Source: [Erwinia] mediterraneensis
GTDB lineage: Bacteria; Pseudomonadota; Gammaproteobacteria; Enterobacterales; Enterobacteriaceae
Direction of reading: 5' to 3'
Assembly (NCBI RefSeq): GCF_900604315.1
Contig: NZ_LR026978.1
Span: 1-64,000, forward strand
DNA length: 64,000 bases
Shown here one piece after another: positions 16,494 through 25,198 of this stretch; position 1 is the first letter of the stretch, and the number at the start of each line of letters is the position of its first letter. A model generated the notes under the pieces. That model had not been told where the DNA came from, did not search any database, and was given only the letters and a program-made list of their open reading frames with translations. A program made the position numbers and the translations under genes.

Positions 16494-17185
16494 TATCAAT
16501 GTTCCGTAGCATCAGAAAAATTATATTTTATCAGAATTGTCCTAAAACTGGAACTCTGTGAAACACGAGAAACAACGAACAAAATGTTGTTTTTTAACGT
16601 GATGGAAGTGGTAATGGAGGATAAAATTTGGCGGAAAGGTGCATCAAAAGTGACTTAAATCAAATTTTTTCAGAGCCGGTATAATTTAGACAACCTCTCA
16701 AACTCTAAGAGTCAGATGTAGCGATATTTATTTACAGCTTACATTTTTCAGCATTTCCGCAAAGGCAGCGATATGGCGTTTTGGGATGGACCGCGCCGCG
16801 CCAGAAAATATTTGTCAGGGCACGATCAACCCGACATAAAAAGCCAGCTCTAAGGCTGGCTTATGAAACCAAAATGTTGTGAATTTAACTGTATATGCCT
16901 GGCTCAGTTGCTAAAACAATGATCCGCATCTGGAATTCCTTCACATACCAGACGCGGCGAAGTTGGTATTTCACCAACAATTTCCGGGGAAATGGCCGCC
17001 ATTCGAGGCGATAGCTTAGGTATATGCGTGAATGCGGCCCTATGCCCTTTCTTTTAACAGAGAAAGCGGCATAGTTGATACTTCATATCTCGTGTAATCA
17101 GCAAACAGTCAGGTGCTGGTTACACCTGAACAGTCTCATTATGCATAGATCCCCTTTTAACCCCGGGCATAATTTTGCAGCATAA
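16494..17185. other. 692-base stretch with no intact gene
   Basis: The region is AT-rich at first (16500-16760), then mixed. It holds a hairpin at 16841-16862 but no frame with both a ribosome site and a recognisable product. In E. coli the yeeA-sbcB interval holds sbmC and dacD; neither is visible here. With the truncated acyltransferase next door, this looks like eroded DNA. Confidence 0.5.
16841..16862. terminator. hairpin, weak terminator candidate
   Basis: AAGCCAGC (16841-16848) pairs with GCTGGCTT (16855-16862) around TCTAAG. The run AAAAAGCC on the left gives a modest T tract on the minus strand, so it might end a transcript reading leftwards from the acyltransferase remnant. Confidence 0.4.
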
Positions 17186-17656
17186 TCATTTAGCTGGCTG
17201 AAGACGCCTTTCACGCGAGAGGAAGGGTTTTTCGATATAACGAAATGATAAAGTGGCCAGGGTAAGAGCTACCACAGAATATAAAACAAAACCTGCGACC
17301 CCTTCTGTCAAGCCTGTCCAGCGTAAGTGTTTCCCAATCCCGTTATTTAAAAGCGTATGTAAGAGATACAGCGAAAATGAGATATCCCCCAGAAAAGTTA
17401 GCCAGCGTGGGGAGTACTGATCAAGTAAATTATAATTATCCTCTACACTTATAAAATCAGCTATTTTCCTCATGTAAGGGGAATTGCTCATTGCAGCAAT
17501 CAGTAAAAGCGTCACAACAAGCAATATATCCAATGTAGATAATAAGCTTGATACGGGAGCGCTTATCCCTTTTCCTGAACCTTCTGGTCTACCCCAATAT
17601 GGTTTACCATGTAAAATACAGCAGTGAACCCAAACGGGCGTTAGTGTGGATTGCAC
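17186..17656 (-). pseudogene. truncated acyltransferase-3 (OafA-like) remnant
   Basis: Only the C-terminal part of an integral-membrane acyltransferase is present: two or three hydrophobic segments, the hallmark LGDISFSLYLLHTL stretch and the final FRYIEKPF motif. Complete family members have about 350-650 residues, while this frame gives 156. Its first 35 residues do not look like the family and the frame is closed by a stop just upstream, with sbcB starting 57 bases beyond. The N-terminal two thirds are gone, so the gene is dead. Such enzymes acetylate surface sugars or peptidoglycan. Confidence 0.75.
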
Positions 17657-17713
17657 CCTCTCCCCTGCTGCCCAACCAGCCTGTCAGCAAACTGAAGTGA
17701 ACGGATAACTATT

Positions 17714-19141
17714 TTGGCAAACGAAAGCGCACAACCCACCTTCCTCTTTCATGACTATGAAACCTTTGGTAAAAGCCCGTCGCTTGATCGACCGGCGCAG
17801 TTTGCTGGCTTGCGCACCGACAGCGAGTTCAATCCCGTGGGGGAGCCGGAGGTTTTTTACTGCAAACCCGCTGACGACTATCTGCCGCAGCCGGAAGCGG
17901 TGATGATCACTGGCATTACGCCGCAACTGGCGCAGGCACGTGGCGTGACGGAAGCTGAATTTGCCAGTCGCATTCATACGCTGTTCACCGAAGCCAATAC
18001 CTGTGTGGTCGGTTACAACAACGTGCGTTTTGATGATGAAGTCACGCGCAACATTTTTTACCGCAACTTCTTCGATCCCTACGCCTGGAGCTGGCAAAAC
18101 GGTAATTCGCGCTGGGATCTGCTGGACGTGATGCGCGCCTGCTACGCCCTGCGCCCTGAGGGAATCGTCTGGCCTGAAAATGACGATGGCTTCCCCAGCT
18201 TTAAGCTGGAGCATCTGACAAAAGCGAACGGCGTTGCCCACGAAAACGCCCACGACGCCATGTCCGATGTCTATGCTACCCTGGCGATGGCAAAGCTGGT
18301 GAAGGAGAAGCAGCCGAAACTGTTCGATTTTCTCTACCGTCATCGCAACAAGCAGAAACTGATGACGCTGATCGATATCCCGCAGATGAAACCGCTGGTG
18401 CATGTCTCCGGCATGTTTGGTGCGGCGCGTGGCAACACCAGCTGGGTTGTGCCGCTGGCCTGGCATCCCGATAACCGTAATGCACTGATTGTGGCTGACC
18501 TCGCCGGGAATATCTCTCCGCTGCTGGAGCTGGATGCCGACGCGTTGCGCACACGTCTTTACACGCGTCACAACGAACTCGGCGATCAACTTCCTGTCCC
18601 GCTCAAGCTGGTTCATATCAATAAATGTCCGGTACTGGCTCCGGCAAACACCCTGCGTCCGCAGGATGCGGAGCGGCTGGGCATTGACCGTCAGTACTGC
18701 CTTGATAACCTTGCCGTACTGCGTCAGCATGCGGAAGTGCGGGAAAAAGTGGTGACGCTCTATGCGGAAGCGGAGCCTTTTGTGCCGGTCGATGATGTTG
18801 ATGCCCAGCTTTACGACGGCTTTTTCAGCGATGCCGATCGTACCGCTATGAATATCATTCGTCAGACCGCGCCGGTTAACCTGCCCGCGCTCGACCTCAC
18901 CTTTGGCGATCGGCGCATTGAAAAACTGCTGTTTCGTTACCGGGCGCGTAATTTCCCTGGCACGCTGGATGATGCGGAGCAGCAGCGCTGGTTGCAACAC
19001 CGTCGTGAAATGCTGAACCCGGAACGCGTGCAGGCCTTTTTACTGGAGCTGGAGTCGCTGGCGAATCTGCATGAAGGTGACAATGAGAAACTGGGTCAGC
19101 TGAAAGCGCTGTATAGCTACGCGCGCGAACTGGTTTCCTGA
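17714..19141 (+). CDS. sbcB: exodeoxyribonuclease I
   Basis: The 475-residue product matches E. coli ExoI throughout. It has the DEDDh exonuclease fold, with D14 and E16 in FLFHDYETFG, a GYNNVRFDDEVTRNIF segment and ENAHDAMSDVYAT carrying the later catalytic H and D. SH3-like and C-terminal helical parts follow. It degrades single-stranded DNA 3' to 5' and acts in recombination and mismatch repair. The best-fitting start is TTG at 17714 with a poor ribosome site, suggesting low expression. It converges on plaP over a shared terminator. Confidence 0.95.
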   Translation: MANESAQPTFLFHDYETFGKSPSLDRPAQFAGLRTDSEFNPVGEPEVFYCKPADDYLPQPEAVMITGITPQLAQARGVTEAEFASRIHTLFTEANTCVVGYNNVRFDDEVTRNIFYRNFFDPYAWSWQNGNSRWDLLDVMRACYALRPEGIVWPENDDGFPSFKLEHLTKANGVAHENAHDAMSDVYATLAMAKLVKEKQPKLFDFLYRHRNKQKLMTLIDIPQMKPLVHVSGMFGAARGNTSWVVPLAWHPDNRNALIVADLAGNISPLLELDADALRTRLYTRHNELGDQLPVPLKLVHINKCPVLAPANTLRPQDAERLGIDRQYCLDNLAVLRQHAEVREKVVTLYAEAEPFVPVDDVDAQLYDGFFSDADRTAMNIIRQTAPVNLPALDLTFGDRRIEKLLFRYRARNFPGTLDDAEQQRWLQHRREMLNPERVQAFLLELESLANLHEGDNEKLGQLKALYSYARELVS

Positions 19142-19153
19142 GGCATAAAAAAA

Positions 19154-19174
19154 CCCCTCGCCAGTGGCGAGGGG
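19154..19174. terminator. bidirectional terminator between sbcB and plaP
   Basis: CCCCTCGCC (19154-19162) pairs perfectly with GGCGAGGGG (19166-19174) around AGT. A seven-A tract lies on the left, giving Ts for the minus strand, with a short TT on the right. It serves plaP strongly and probably also sbcB. Confidence 0.85.
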
Positions 19175-19192
19175 TTGAGAGATAACGACAGA

Positions 19193-20548
19193 TTACACTT
19201 CTTCGCTGTATTGCGGGACCGGGTTACGGAAGCTGCGCGTGACAAACGCCAGCCAGATAACACCAATCGCGGCCCAGAACAGGCCCAGCAGCATGGAGCT
19301 CTCTTCCAGATTCACCCAAAGAGCCCCAACGGTCAGCGCACCCAACACCGGCAGCAGCAGGTACTGGATATTATCTTTCAGCGTCTTGTTGCGCTTCTCG
19401 CGCACCCAGAACTGCGCAATCACCGACAGGTTCACAAAGGTGAAGGCAACCAGCGCACCAAAGTTAATCAGCGCAGTGGCGGTCACCAGGTCGAAATTGA
19501 TCGCCAGCAACGCAATAGCCCCCACCAGCAGCACGTTCAGAGACGGCGTGCGCCATTTGGGATGGATGTAACCAAAGAAACGCTCCGGGAAGACACCGTC
19601 ACGGCCCATCACATACATCAGGCGGGAAACGCCTGCGTGTGCGGCCATACCGGATGCCAGTACCGTCACCACAGAGAAGATCAGAATACCAACCTGTAAC
19701 GCTTTACCCGCCACATACAGCATGATTTCCGGCTGCGAAGAGTCCAGATCCTGGAAGCGTGACACGTCCGGGAAATAGAGCTGCAGGAAGTAAGAGACAA
19801 AGATAAAGATCAGGCCACCAATCAGCGCAGTCAGGAAGATCGCACGCGGAATGGTACGCTCAGCATTTTTGGTCTCTTCAGACAGCGAGCTGATACCGTC
19901 GAAGCCCAGGAACGAGAAGCAGAGTATCGTTGCCCCGGTAATCATCGGCACCACATGGGCATCTTCCGACCAGAACGGACGCGTGCTGGCAAGGGTGCCA
20001 GAACCCACGCCGTGCGCCACACCATAAACCACCATACCGGTAATCACTACCATCACCAGTACCTGCAACACCACAATCAGGCTGTTGAAGTTGGCCACGG
20101 TTTTGATGCCCCTCAGGTTAGTGAGCGTCATAAAGCCCACCAGCAGCACCACGAAAATCCAGGAGGGGATCCCCGGCACCAGCGTCTCGAAATAGTCCTT
20201 CGCCAACAGAATGTTAATCATTGGCATGAACAGATAATCGAGCAGCGATGACCAGCCCACCATAAAGCCCACATGCGGACTGATGGCTTTCTGGGCATAG
20301 GTATAGGCCGAGCCTGCTGACGGGAAGCGACGTACCAGCTTACCGTAGCTCAGGGCGGTAAACAGAATCGCAATCAGCGCGAAGGCGTAAGCCGTGGCGA
20401 CGTGACCGCTGGTCAGGCCGGAGACGATGCCGAACGTATCAAACAGCGTCATCGGCTGCATGTAGGCCAGGCCGATCATCACAACCGGGAACAGAGTCAG
20501 TGTCTTTTTCAGATGGGCACGCTGCGGTGCGGCGGAAGCGTTATGCAT
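19193..20548 (-). CDS. plaP: putrescine importer PlaP (APC family)
   Basis: The 451-residue integral membrane protein has about twelve hydrophobic segments and the amino acid/polyamine/organocation family core: an unwound first helix ([15 protein letters not shown]) and the helix 6 [14 protein letters not shown] motif. It resembles E. coli PlaP (YeeF) and PuuP. Adjacency to sbcB is the plaP position in E. coli, while the neighbouring puu genes would equally suit a PuuP role, so it may serve both. The ribosome site GGAGGA lies ten bases before ATG 20548, inside a possible upstream frame ending at 20541. Confidence 0.85.
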   Translation of the reverse strand: MHNASAAPQRAHLKKTLTLFPVVMIGLAYMQPMTLFDTFGIVSGLTSGHVATAYAFALIAILFTALSYGKLVRRFPSAGSAYTYAQKAISPHVGFMVGWSSLLDYLFMPMINILLAKDYFETLVPGIPSWIFVVLLVGFMTLTNLRGIKTVANFNSLIVVLQVLVMVVITGMVVYGVAHGVGSGTLASTRPFWSEDAHVVPMITGATILCFSFLGFDGISSLSEETKNAERTIPRAIFLTALIGGLIFIFVSYFLQLYFPDVSRFQDLDSSQPEIMLYVAGKALQVGILIFSVVTVLASGMAAHAGVSRLMYVMGRDGVFPERFFGYIHPKWRTPSLNVLLVGAIALLAINFDLVTATALINFGALVAFTFVNLSVIAQFWVREKRNKTLKDNIQYLLLPVLGALTVGALWVNLEESSMLLGLFWAAIGVIWLAFVTRSFRNPVPQYSEEV

Positions 20549-20696
20549 TTTTGGTCATTCCTCCGCTGAAGGCGGAAAACATCACAGGCATAGCGCGAGT
20601 GGGAATAAGGTGATGAGCGCGGGCAGCGGATGCGGCACCATAGTCATCATGGAAGCGAGAGCCAGTCACTGCTGGCATCAGGTTAAACAACCCCAT
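20541..20696 (-). CDS. possible 51-residue upstream leader ORF of plaP
   Basis: ATG at 20694-20696 is preceded by GAGGA seven bases away, a good ribosome site, and the frame runs to a stop that overlaps the plaP start by eight bases, so translation of the two could be coupled. The peptide begins [10 protein letters not shown] and contains [18 protein letters not shown] and PVMFSAF segments. It is not hydrophobic enough for a membrane protein. Polyamine genes elsewhere (for example speF) use ornithine-sensing leader peptides, so a sensing leader is a fair inference. It could also be chance. Confidence 0.4.
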   Translation of the reverse strand: MGLFNLMPAVTGSRFHDDYGAASAARAHHLIPTRAMPVMFSAFSGGMTKNA

Positions 20697-20723
20697 CTGT
20701 GTATCCTCAATCTCACGCACACA

Positions 20724-20759
20724 GCGTGTTTTCTGGTAGATATCTATCCGGAAACGCGC
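20724..20759. other. long imperfect hairpin in the plaP leader region
   Basis: The arms 20724-20740 and 20743-20759 pair at 16 of 17 positions if the plus strand is transcribed (three G-U), and at 13 of 17 on the minus strand. It lies between the puuA terminator and the upstream ORF of plaP. It may be an operator (core TAGATATCTA) or a leader structure. Confidence 0.35.
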
Positions 20760-20793
20760 CCGGCCTCGGTAATAAGTCAATGAAGTACGATGC

Positions 20794-20826
20794 AAAAAAA
20801 TAACCGGCGCTATAAGCGTCGGTTAT
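20794..20826 (-). terminator. rho-independent terminator of puuA
   Basis: On the minus strand ATAACCGACGCT pairs with AGCGCCGGTTAT (one mismatch, loop TAT) and runs straight into TTTTTTT. It isolates puuA from the downstream plaP transcript. Confidence 0.9.
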
Positions 20827-20922
20827 GATCTGTTTTTGCAGGTCGCATATTCTGCCTTAAATGCCAGGCGAAAAACAAGATGCCGGAACTATTCTTTGTA
20901 ACAAAGCTTGAGATTAATCCGA

Positions 20923-22338
20923 TCAGGCATTTTTCAGCATCCAGTCAATCTCTGTCGCGGTGATAAGCCGTTCAAATTGCATCAGTTCATGATGCTTACA
21001 ACTGTACCAGACGCGACTGAAACGTTCGCCCAGCCATTTTTGCAGCGCCCTGCTCTGTTCAAACTCATACAGCGCATCGCTCTGACGAATCGGCAAGGAG
21101 ATGCCTGCCGCCTCGTGGCCGTTACCCTGTACCGGTGGCGGCAGGGGCAATTGATGATCAAGACCGTGCAGAATACCCGCCAGAATCGCTGACATCACCA
21201 GGTAGGGATTGGCGTCCGCACCCGCCACGCGATACTCCACGCGCCGGTTTTCCAGATCGCCGCAGGGAATACGCAACGCCACGGTGCGATTATTGTGTCC
21301 CCAGGAGGCCTGCAACGGCACAAAGGCGTCGGGTTGAAAGCGGCGGTAAGCATTGACGTTAGGGGCCAGCAGCGCCATCGAGGCGGGCATCAGATCCAGC
21401 ATGCCGGCCAGCGCCCGTTTCAGCAGCGGAGAGTCGCTGCCATCGTCCGTGGCGAAAGCGTTATGATCGGCCGCATCCAGCATACTGATATGCACATGCA
21501 TGCCGCTGCCTGCGTACTCTTCATAGGGCTTGGCCATGAAGGTGGCGGTCATGCCATGATTTTCTGCCACCTGACGCACCAGTCGTTTCAGCTGGATGGC
21601 GGCGTCACAAGCTTTGAGTACGTCACGCGTATGATGCAGGTTGATTTCAAACTGTCCCGGCGAGGCTTCGGCCAGCGCGCCATCGGCGGGAATCCCCTGC
21701 AGTTTCGCCAGTGCATCGATATCACGCAGCACCTCAGCGAAGTGATCCAGGTTGTCCACCGAGAAGACCTGGCTCTGCATATTGCGCTCTTCGCTGCCGG
21801 GGGCGCAGGGGGGCTGGATATAACCTTCCGCATCACGCTTTTTATCGACCAGATAGAACTCCAGCTCTACCGCTACCACCGGAAACAAGCCGCGTTTACG
21901 CAGTTGCTGCCACAGATGGTTAAGCACATTTCGGGGTTCAACGTCAAAGGGAGTACCATCCTGGTTGCGCATGGTCAGCAGAAGTTGCGCGATATGGTCG
22001 GGGTCGGAAGCAGAGGGAATAAGGGTATCAGGAACGGGAATACAGAGGTTGTCAGGTTCGCCCAGTGTCTGTCCGAGTCCGGCCTCCTCCACCGTATTGC
22101 CCAGAATATCCATGGCAAATACCGATGCCGGAAAATAACAGCCTTTCTCCAGTTTTGCCAGACCGGCGACGGGAATGCGCTTGCCGCGAAAAACCCCGTT
22201 TAAATCGTTAAGAAGAATATCCACATACTGCATATCAGGATGGCGTTCCAGCCAGGCTTTTGTCTCCAGCTGGAACGCGCTGGTTCGCTTCTCTTCACTG
22301 TGCCGCGTGAAGTCTTCCACTTCCACCAGGTTCGTCAT
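20923..22338 (-). CDS. puuA: glutamate-putrescine ligase (gamma-glutamylputrescine synthetase)
   Basis: The 471-residue protein belongs to the glutamine synthetase superfamily and tracks E. coli PuuA closely. It has a beta-grasp domain with YVDILLNDLNGVFRGKRIP, the VVAVELEFYL metal site, the GSGMHVHIS ATP/metal motif, the NNRTVALRIP segment and the conserved C-terminus TEIDWMLKNA. It joins glutamate to putrescine with ATP, the first step of the Puu pathway. ATG 22338 aligns with the E. coli start and follows GGTGGGA. It diverges from puuD-puuR-puuB, an arrangement suited to shared PuuR control. Confidence 0.95.
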   Translation of the reverse strand: MTNLVEVEDFTRHSEEKRTSAFQLETKAWLERHPDMQYVDILLNDLNGVFRGKRIPVAGLAKLEKGCYFPASVFAMDILGNTVEEAGLGQTLGEPDNLCIPVPDTLIPSASDPDHIAQLLLTMRNQDGTPFDVEPRNVLNHLWQQLRKRGLFPVVAVELEFYLVDKKRDAEGYIQPPCAPGSEERNMQSQVFSVDNLDHFAEVLRDIDALAKLQGIPADGALAEASPGQFEINLHHTRDVLKACDAAIQLKRLVRQVAENHGMTATFMAKPYEEYAGSGMHVHISMLDAADHNAFATDDGSDSPLLKRALAGMLDLMPASMALLAPNVNAYRRFQPDAFVPLQASWGHNNRTVALRIPCGDLENRRVEYRVAGADANPYLVMSAILAGILHGLDHQLPLPPPVQGNGHEAAGISLPIRQSDALYEFEQSRALQKWLGERFSRVWYSCKHHELMQFERLITATEIDWMLKNA

Positions 22339-22471
22339 AATCCCACCCGCCTTTGCTGATGATCGGTGCACTGCTCAAAATAACAACCACTCTTCAACCA
22401 TAGCCCTAACACAAAAAGTGTGCAAATGTAACAAAACTGTTTGAAGATTAGCCAGGCGATTGCTAGATTGT

Positions 22472-22485
22472 CAATATATTGCACA
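22472..22485. promoter_or_regulatory. candidate PuuR operator 1
   Basis: CAATATATTGCACA resembles the AAAATATAATGAACA-type site described for PuuR in E. coli. It lies in the 204-bp divergent region between puuA and puuD. Together with the site at 22514 it would place repressor on both promoters. Confidence 0.45.
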
Positions 22486-22513
22486 GTTTTGCGCCATACC
22501 CGCTCTGTTGGTG

Positions 22514-22526
22514 AAAATATTTAACA
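22514..22526. promoter_or_regulatory. candidate PuuR operator 2
   Basis: AAAATATTTAACA, 42 bases to the right of the first candidate and 17 bases before the puuD start codon, again resembles the PuuR site. Same basis and caution as the first site. Confidence 0.4.
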
Positions 22527-22542
22527 GTGTTGCGAGGAAAAC

Positions 22543-23307
22543 ATGGGCATTATATTTGACAAGCCCTTGATCGGCGTAGTGATGTGCCAGGTCGAGAAAG
22601 AGGGCCATCCTGCACAGATCGTACACAATAAATATCTGGACCCGCTGGTAGAGGCGGGAGCAGTCCCGCTTGCGCTTCCTCACGCTCTGACGGATTCCCC
22701 TGACCTGTTAGCCAGCGCCATGGCCGTGCTGGATGGTGTGCTGCTCACCGGCAGCCCCAGCAATATCGAACCCTGGCATTATGGTGAAGAAGGCAGCGAA
22801 GAGCATGCCGATCCGGGCCGCGATCGGCTGGCGTTTGCTGTCCTGACCCAGGCCATTGGTAAAAAGATGCCGATCCTGGCGATCTGTCGCGGTATGCAGG
22901 AGCTGGCGGTGGTGAACGGCGGATCGCTTTATCGTCAGCTCAGCCAGCAGCCTGGCCTGTTGCGGCATCATGAAGACCATTCGCAACCGCTGGCGCAGCA
23001 ATATGCGCCGGCCCATGAAGTTTTTATTACCCCTGACGGCCTGCTGCACCGCCTGCTGAATGGCTGTGAGCGCCTGTGGGTCAATTCGCTGCATCAGCAA
23101 GGCATCCGCGAACCTGGCCCGCAGTTGCGCATCGAGGCGCGTGCTGGCGACGGGCTGATTGAAGCGCTCAGCCTGCGCCATCATCCTTTTGCGCTGGCGC
23201 TGCAATGGCATCCCGAATGGCGGGCGGCAGAATCTCCCGTATCACGTCAGTTGTTTGCTGGCTTTATTGAGGCTTCTCTCTGTTATCACAAGGAAAAAAG
23301 ACCATGA
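22543..23307 (+). CDS. puuD: gamma-glutamyl-gamma-aminobutyrate hydrolase
   Basis: The 254-residue product is a class I glutamine amidotransferase-like hydrolase of the peptidase C26 type. Nucleophile C115 lies in ILAICRGMQE, and the H and E of the triad lie in LQWHPEW near residue 224. A SPSNIEP loop near residue 71 is typical. It releases GABA and glutamate from gamma-glutamyl-GABA, the last step of putrescine glutamylation. The stop overlaps the puuR start by four bases (ATGA). ATG 22543 follows GCGAGG. Confidence 0.94.
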   Translation: MGIIFDKPLIGVVMCQVEKEGHPAQIVHNKYLDPLVEAGAVPLALPHALTDSPDLLASAMAVLDGVLLTGSPSNIEPWHYGEEGSEEHADPGRDRLAFAVLTQAIGKKMPILAICRGMQELAVVNGGSLYRQLSQQPGLLRHHEDHSQPLAQQYAPAHEVFITPDGLLHRLLNGCERLWVNSLHQQGIREPGPQLRIEARAGDGLIEALSLRHHPFALALQWHPEWRAAESPVSRQLFAGFIEASLCYHKEKRP

Positions 23308-23861
23308 ACGACAGTATGCTGGCGCCCGGACGGCGCCTCTCGCAGATCCGGCAAGAACTGGGACTGTCCCAGCGCCGTGTCGCCGAGCTGTCAGGCCTGA
23401 CTCACAGCGCCATCAGCACCATCGAACAGGACAAAGTGAGTCCGGCGGTCAGTACCCTGCAAAAACTGTTGAAGGTATATGGCTTATCGCTGTCAGAATT
23501 TTTTTCTGAGCCAAAAAAGGATGATCCGCCGCAGGTCATAGTGCGACCGGCGGATCTGGTGGAGCTGGGCGGCCAGGGGGTTTCGCTCAAGCTGATCCAC
23601 AATGGCCGCTCGCAACGTGCGCTGGCGATGCTGCTGGAAACCTATGAGCCAGGCGCCACCACCGGCGAAAAGCTGCGCCATGCCGGTGAAGAGACCGGCA
23701 CCTTATTAGAAGGCGAAATTACGCTGGTGGTGAACGGACAAAGCTATCACCTGTGCGCGGGCGAGAGCTACGTCATTGATACCGGCCTGCCGCATAGCTT
23801 TATCAACACCTCGACAGTGCCCTGTCGCATTATCAGCGCCCATACGCCCGCCAATTTCTGA
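23304..23861 (+). CDS. puuR: putrescine utilisation repressor PuuR
   Basis: The 185-residue protein has an N-terminal XRE-type helix-turn-helix (residues about 12-65, with LSQRRVAELSGLTHSAISTI) and a C-terminal cupin domain (about 105-180, with GEETGTLLEGE and LPHSFINTS). This is the PuuR layout. It represses puuA and puuD promoters in E. coli and is released by putrescine. It is translationally coupled to puuD, and candidate boxes lie upstream of puuD. Confidence 0.93.
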   Translation: MNDSMLAPGRRLSQIRQELGLSQRRVAELSGLTHSAISTIEQDKVSPAVSTLQKLLKVYGLSLSEFFSEPKKDDPPQVIVRPADLVELGGQGVSLKLIHNGRSQRALAMLLETYEPGATTGEKLRHAGEETGTLLEGEITLVVNGQSYHLCAGESYVIDTGLPHSFINTSTVPCRIISAHTPANF

Positions 23862-23890
23862 GCGGGTCCTTAATCAGCATCCGGGAGGTT

Positions 23891-25171
23891 ATGATGAACC
23901 ATGTGAAAAGTTATTATGCAGCATCAGCCAATCATCATGCTCCCTGGCCAACACTGCGCGGCAGCGTGCAGTGCGATGTCTGCATTATCGGCGGTGGCTT
24001 TACCGGGCTCTCGGCCGCGCTGTTTTTAACCGAAGCGGGCTATGATGTGGTGGTGCTGGAAGCGGCGCGCGTTGGCTATGGTGCCAGCGGTCGCAACGGC
24101 GGCCAGGTGGTGAACTCTTACAGCCGTGATGTCGATGTGATTCAACAGCGCTACGGCAAAGAGACGGCGCAGATGCTGGGCAGCATGATGTTTGAAGGGG
24201 CCGATATTATCCGCGATCGGATCGATCGCTACGCCATCGCCTGCGACTACCGCCCTGGCGGCATTTTTGCCGCGCTCAATCCGCGTCAGATGAACTATTT
24301 GCGTAAGAAGAAAAAATGGTGGGAGCGTTACGGCAATCACCATCTGGAACTGCTGGATGAACGCGGTATCCGGCGGGAGATCGCCTCTGACCGTTATACC
24401 GGCGGACTGCTCGACCGGCGCGGCGGGCATCTGCATCCGCTGAACCTGGCGCTGGGCGAAGCGGAAGCGATTCGTCGTCACGGTGGCCGGATTTATGAAA
24501 AATCGCCCGCCGTCCGCGTGCAGTATGGTGAGCCGAACCGGGTTAAAACGACGCAGGGCGAGGTGGTAGCGAAATTTGTTATCTTTGCCGGCAACGCCTA
24601 TCTGCCCTCGCAGCTGGAGCCGCGGCTGAGTCGCACCAGCATGCCGTGCGGCTCGCAGATCATTACCACCGAGCCGTTAAGCCAGGATCAGGCGCTGTCG
24701 CTGCTGCCTGGCAACCACTGCGTAGAGGATTGTAACTATCTGCTGGATTATTTCCGGCTCACCGCAGATAACCGCCTGCTGTATGGCGGCGGCGTGGTGT
24801 ATGGTGCGCGTGAACCGGTGGATATCGCCGCGCTGATCCGGCCCAAACTGAAGAAAACCTTCCCACAGTTGCAGAACGTGAAGATCAGCCACAGCTGGAG
24901 CGGCAATTTCCTGCTGACCCGCTCGCGTATGCCGCAGTTTGGCCGGCTGGAAAAACATGTCTGGTATATGCAGGGCTACAGCGGCCATGGCGTCACCTGT
25001 ACCCATCTGGCGGGTAAGCTGATTGCCGAGGTGCTGCGCGGCGAGGCGGAGCGCTTTAATGCCTTCGCCAGCCTGCCCCAGCTCGCCTTTCCCGGCGGAC
25101 GGCGCTTTAAAATCCCCCTCACCGCCATGGGCGCCGTCTGGTATGCGTTACGGGACCGGCTCGGGGTTTAA
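23891..25171 (+). CDS. puuB: gamma-glutamylputrescine oxidase
   Basis: The 426-residue FAD-dependent oxidoreductase of the DAO family has the dinucleotide motif CIIGGGFTGLSAA near residues 32-44, followed by VVVLEAARVGYGASGRNGG and the C-terminal YMQGYSGHGVTCTHLAG segment found in PuuB. It oxidises gamma-glutamylputrescine to the aldehyde with release of ammonia and peroxide. ATG codons at 23891 and 23894 both follow GGGAGG. It follows puuR directly, because the aldehyde dehydrogenase gene puuC, which sits between them in E. coli, is missing. Confidence 0.94.
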   Translation: MMNHVKSYYAASANHHAPWPTLRGSVQCDVCIIGGGFTGLSAALFLTEAGYDVVVLEAARVGYGASGRNGGQVVNSYSRDVDVIQQRYGKETAQMLGSMMFEGADIIRDRIDRYAIACDYRPGGIFAALNPRQMNYLRKKKKWWERYGNHHLELLDERGIRREIASDRYTGGLLDRRGGHLHPLNLALGEAEAIRRHGGRIYEKSPAVRVQYGEPNRVKTTQGEVVAKFVIFAGNAYLPSQLEPRLSRTSMPCGSQIITTEPLSQDQALSLLPGNHCVEDCNYLLDYFRLTADNRLLYGGGVVYGAREPVDIAALIRPKLKKTFPQLQNVKISHSWSGNFLLTRSRMPQFGRLEKHVWYMQGYSGHGVTCTHLAGKLIAEVLRGEAERFNAFASLPQLAFPGGRRFKIPLTAMGAVWYALRDRLGV

Positions 25172-25198
25172 GCCCCCTGCCCGCTCCCGAAAAACATC

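Noticed and set aside
16116..16499. Start at the TTG two codons upstream of ATG 16493
   Set aside because: No better ribosome site and an ordinary ATG is available.
17684..19000. 438-codon minus-strand frame opposite sbcB
   Set aside because: It is an antisense shadow of a GC-rich conserved gene, without ribosome site or recognisable domains.
21295..22203. 302-codon plus-strand frame opposite puuA
   Set aside because: Shadow frame of the well-supported puuA gene.
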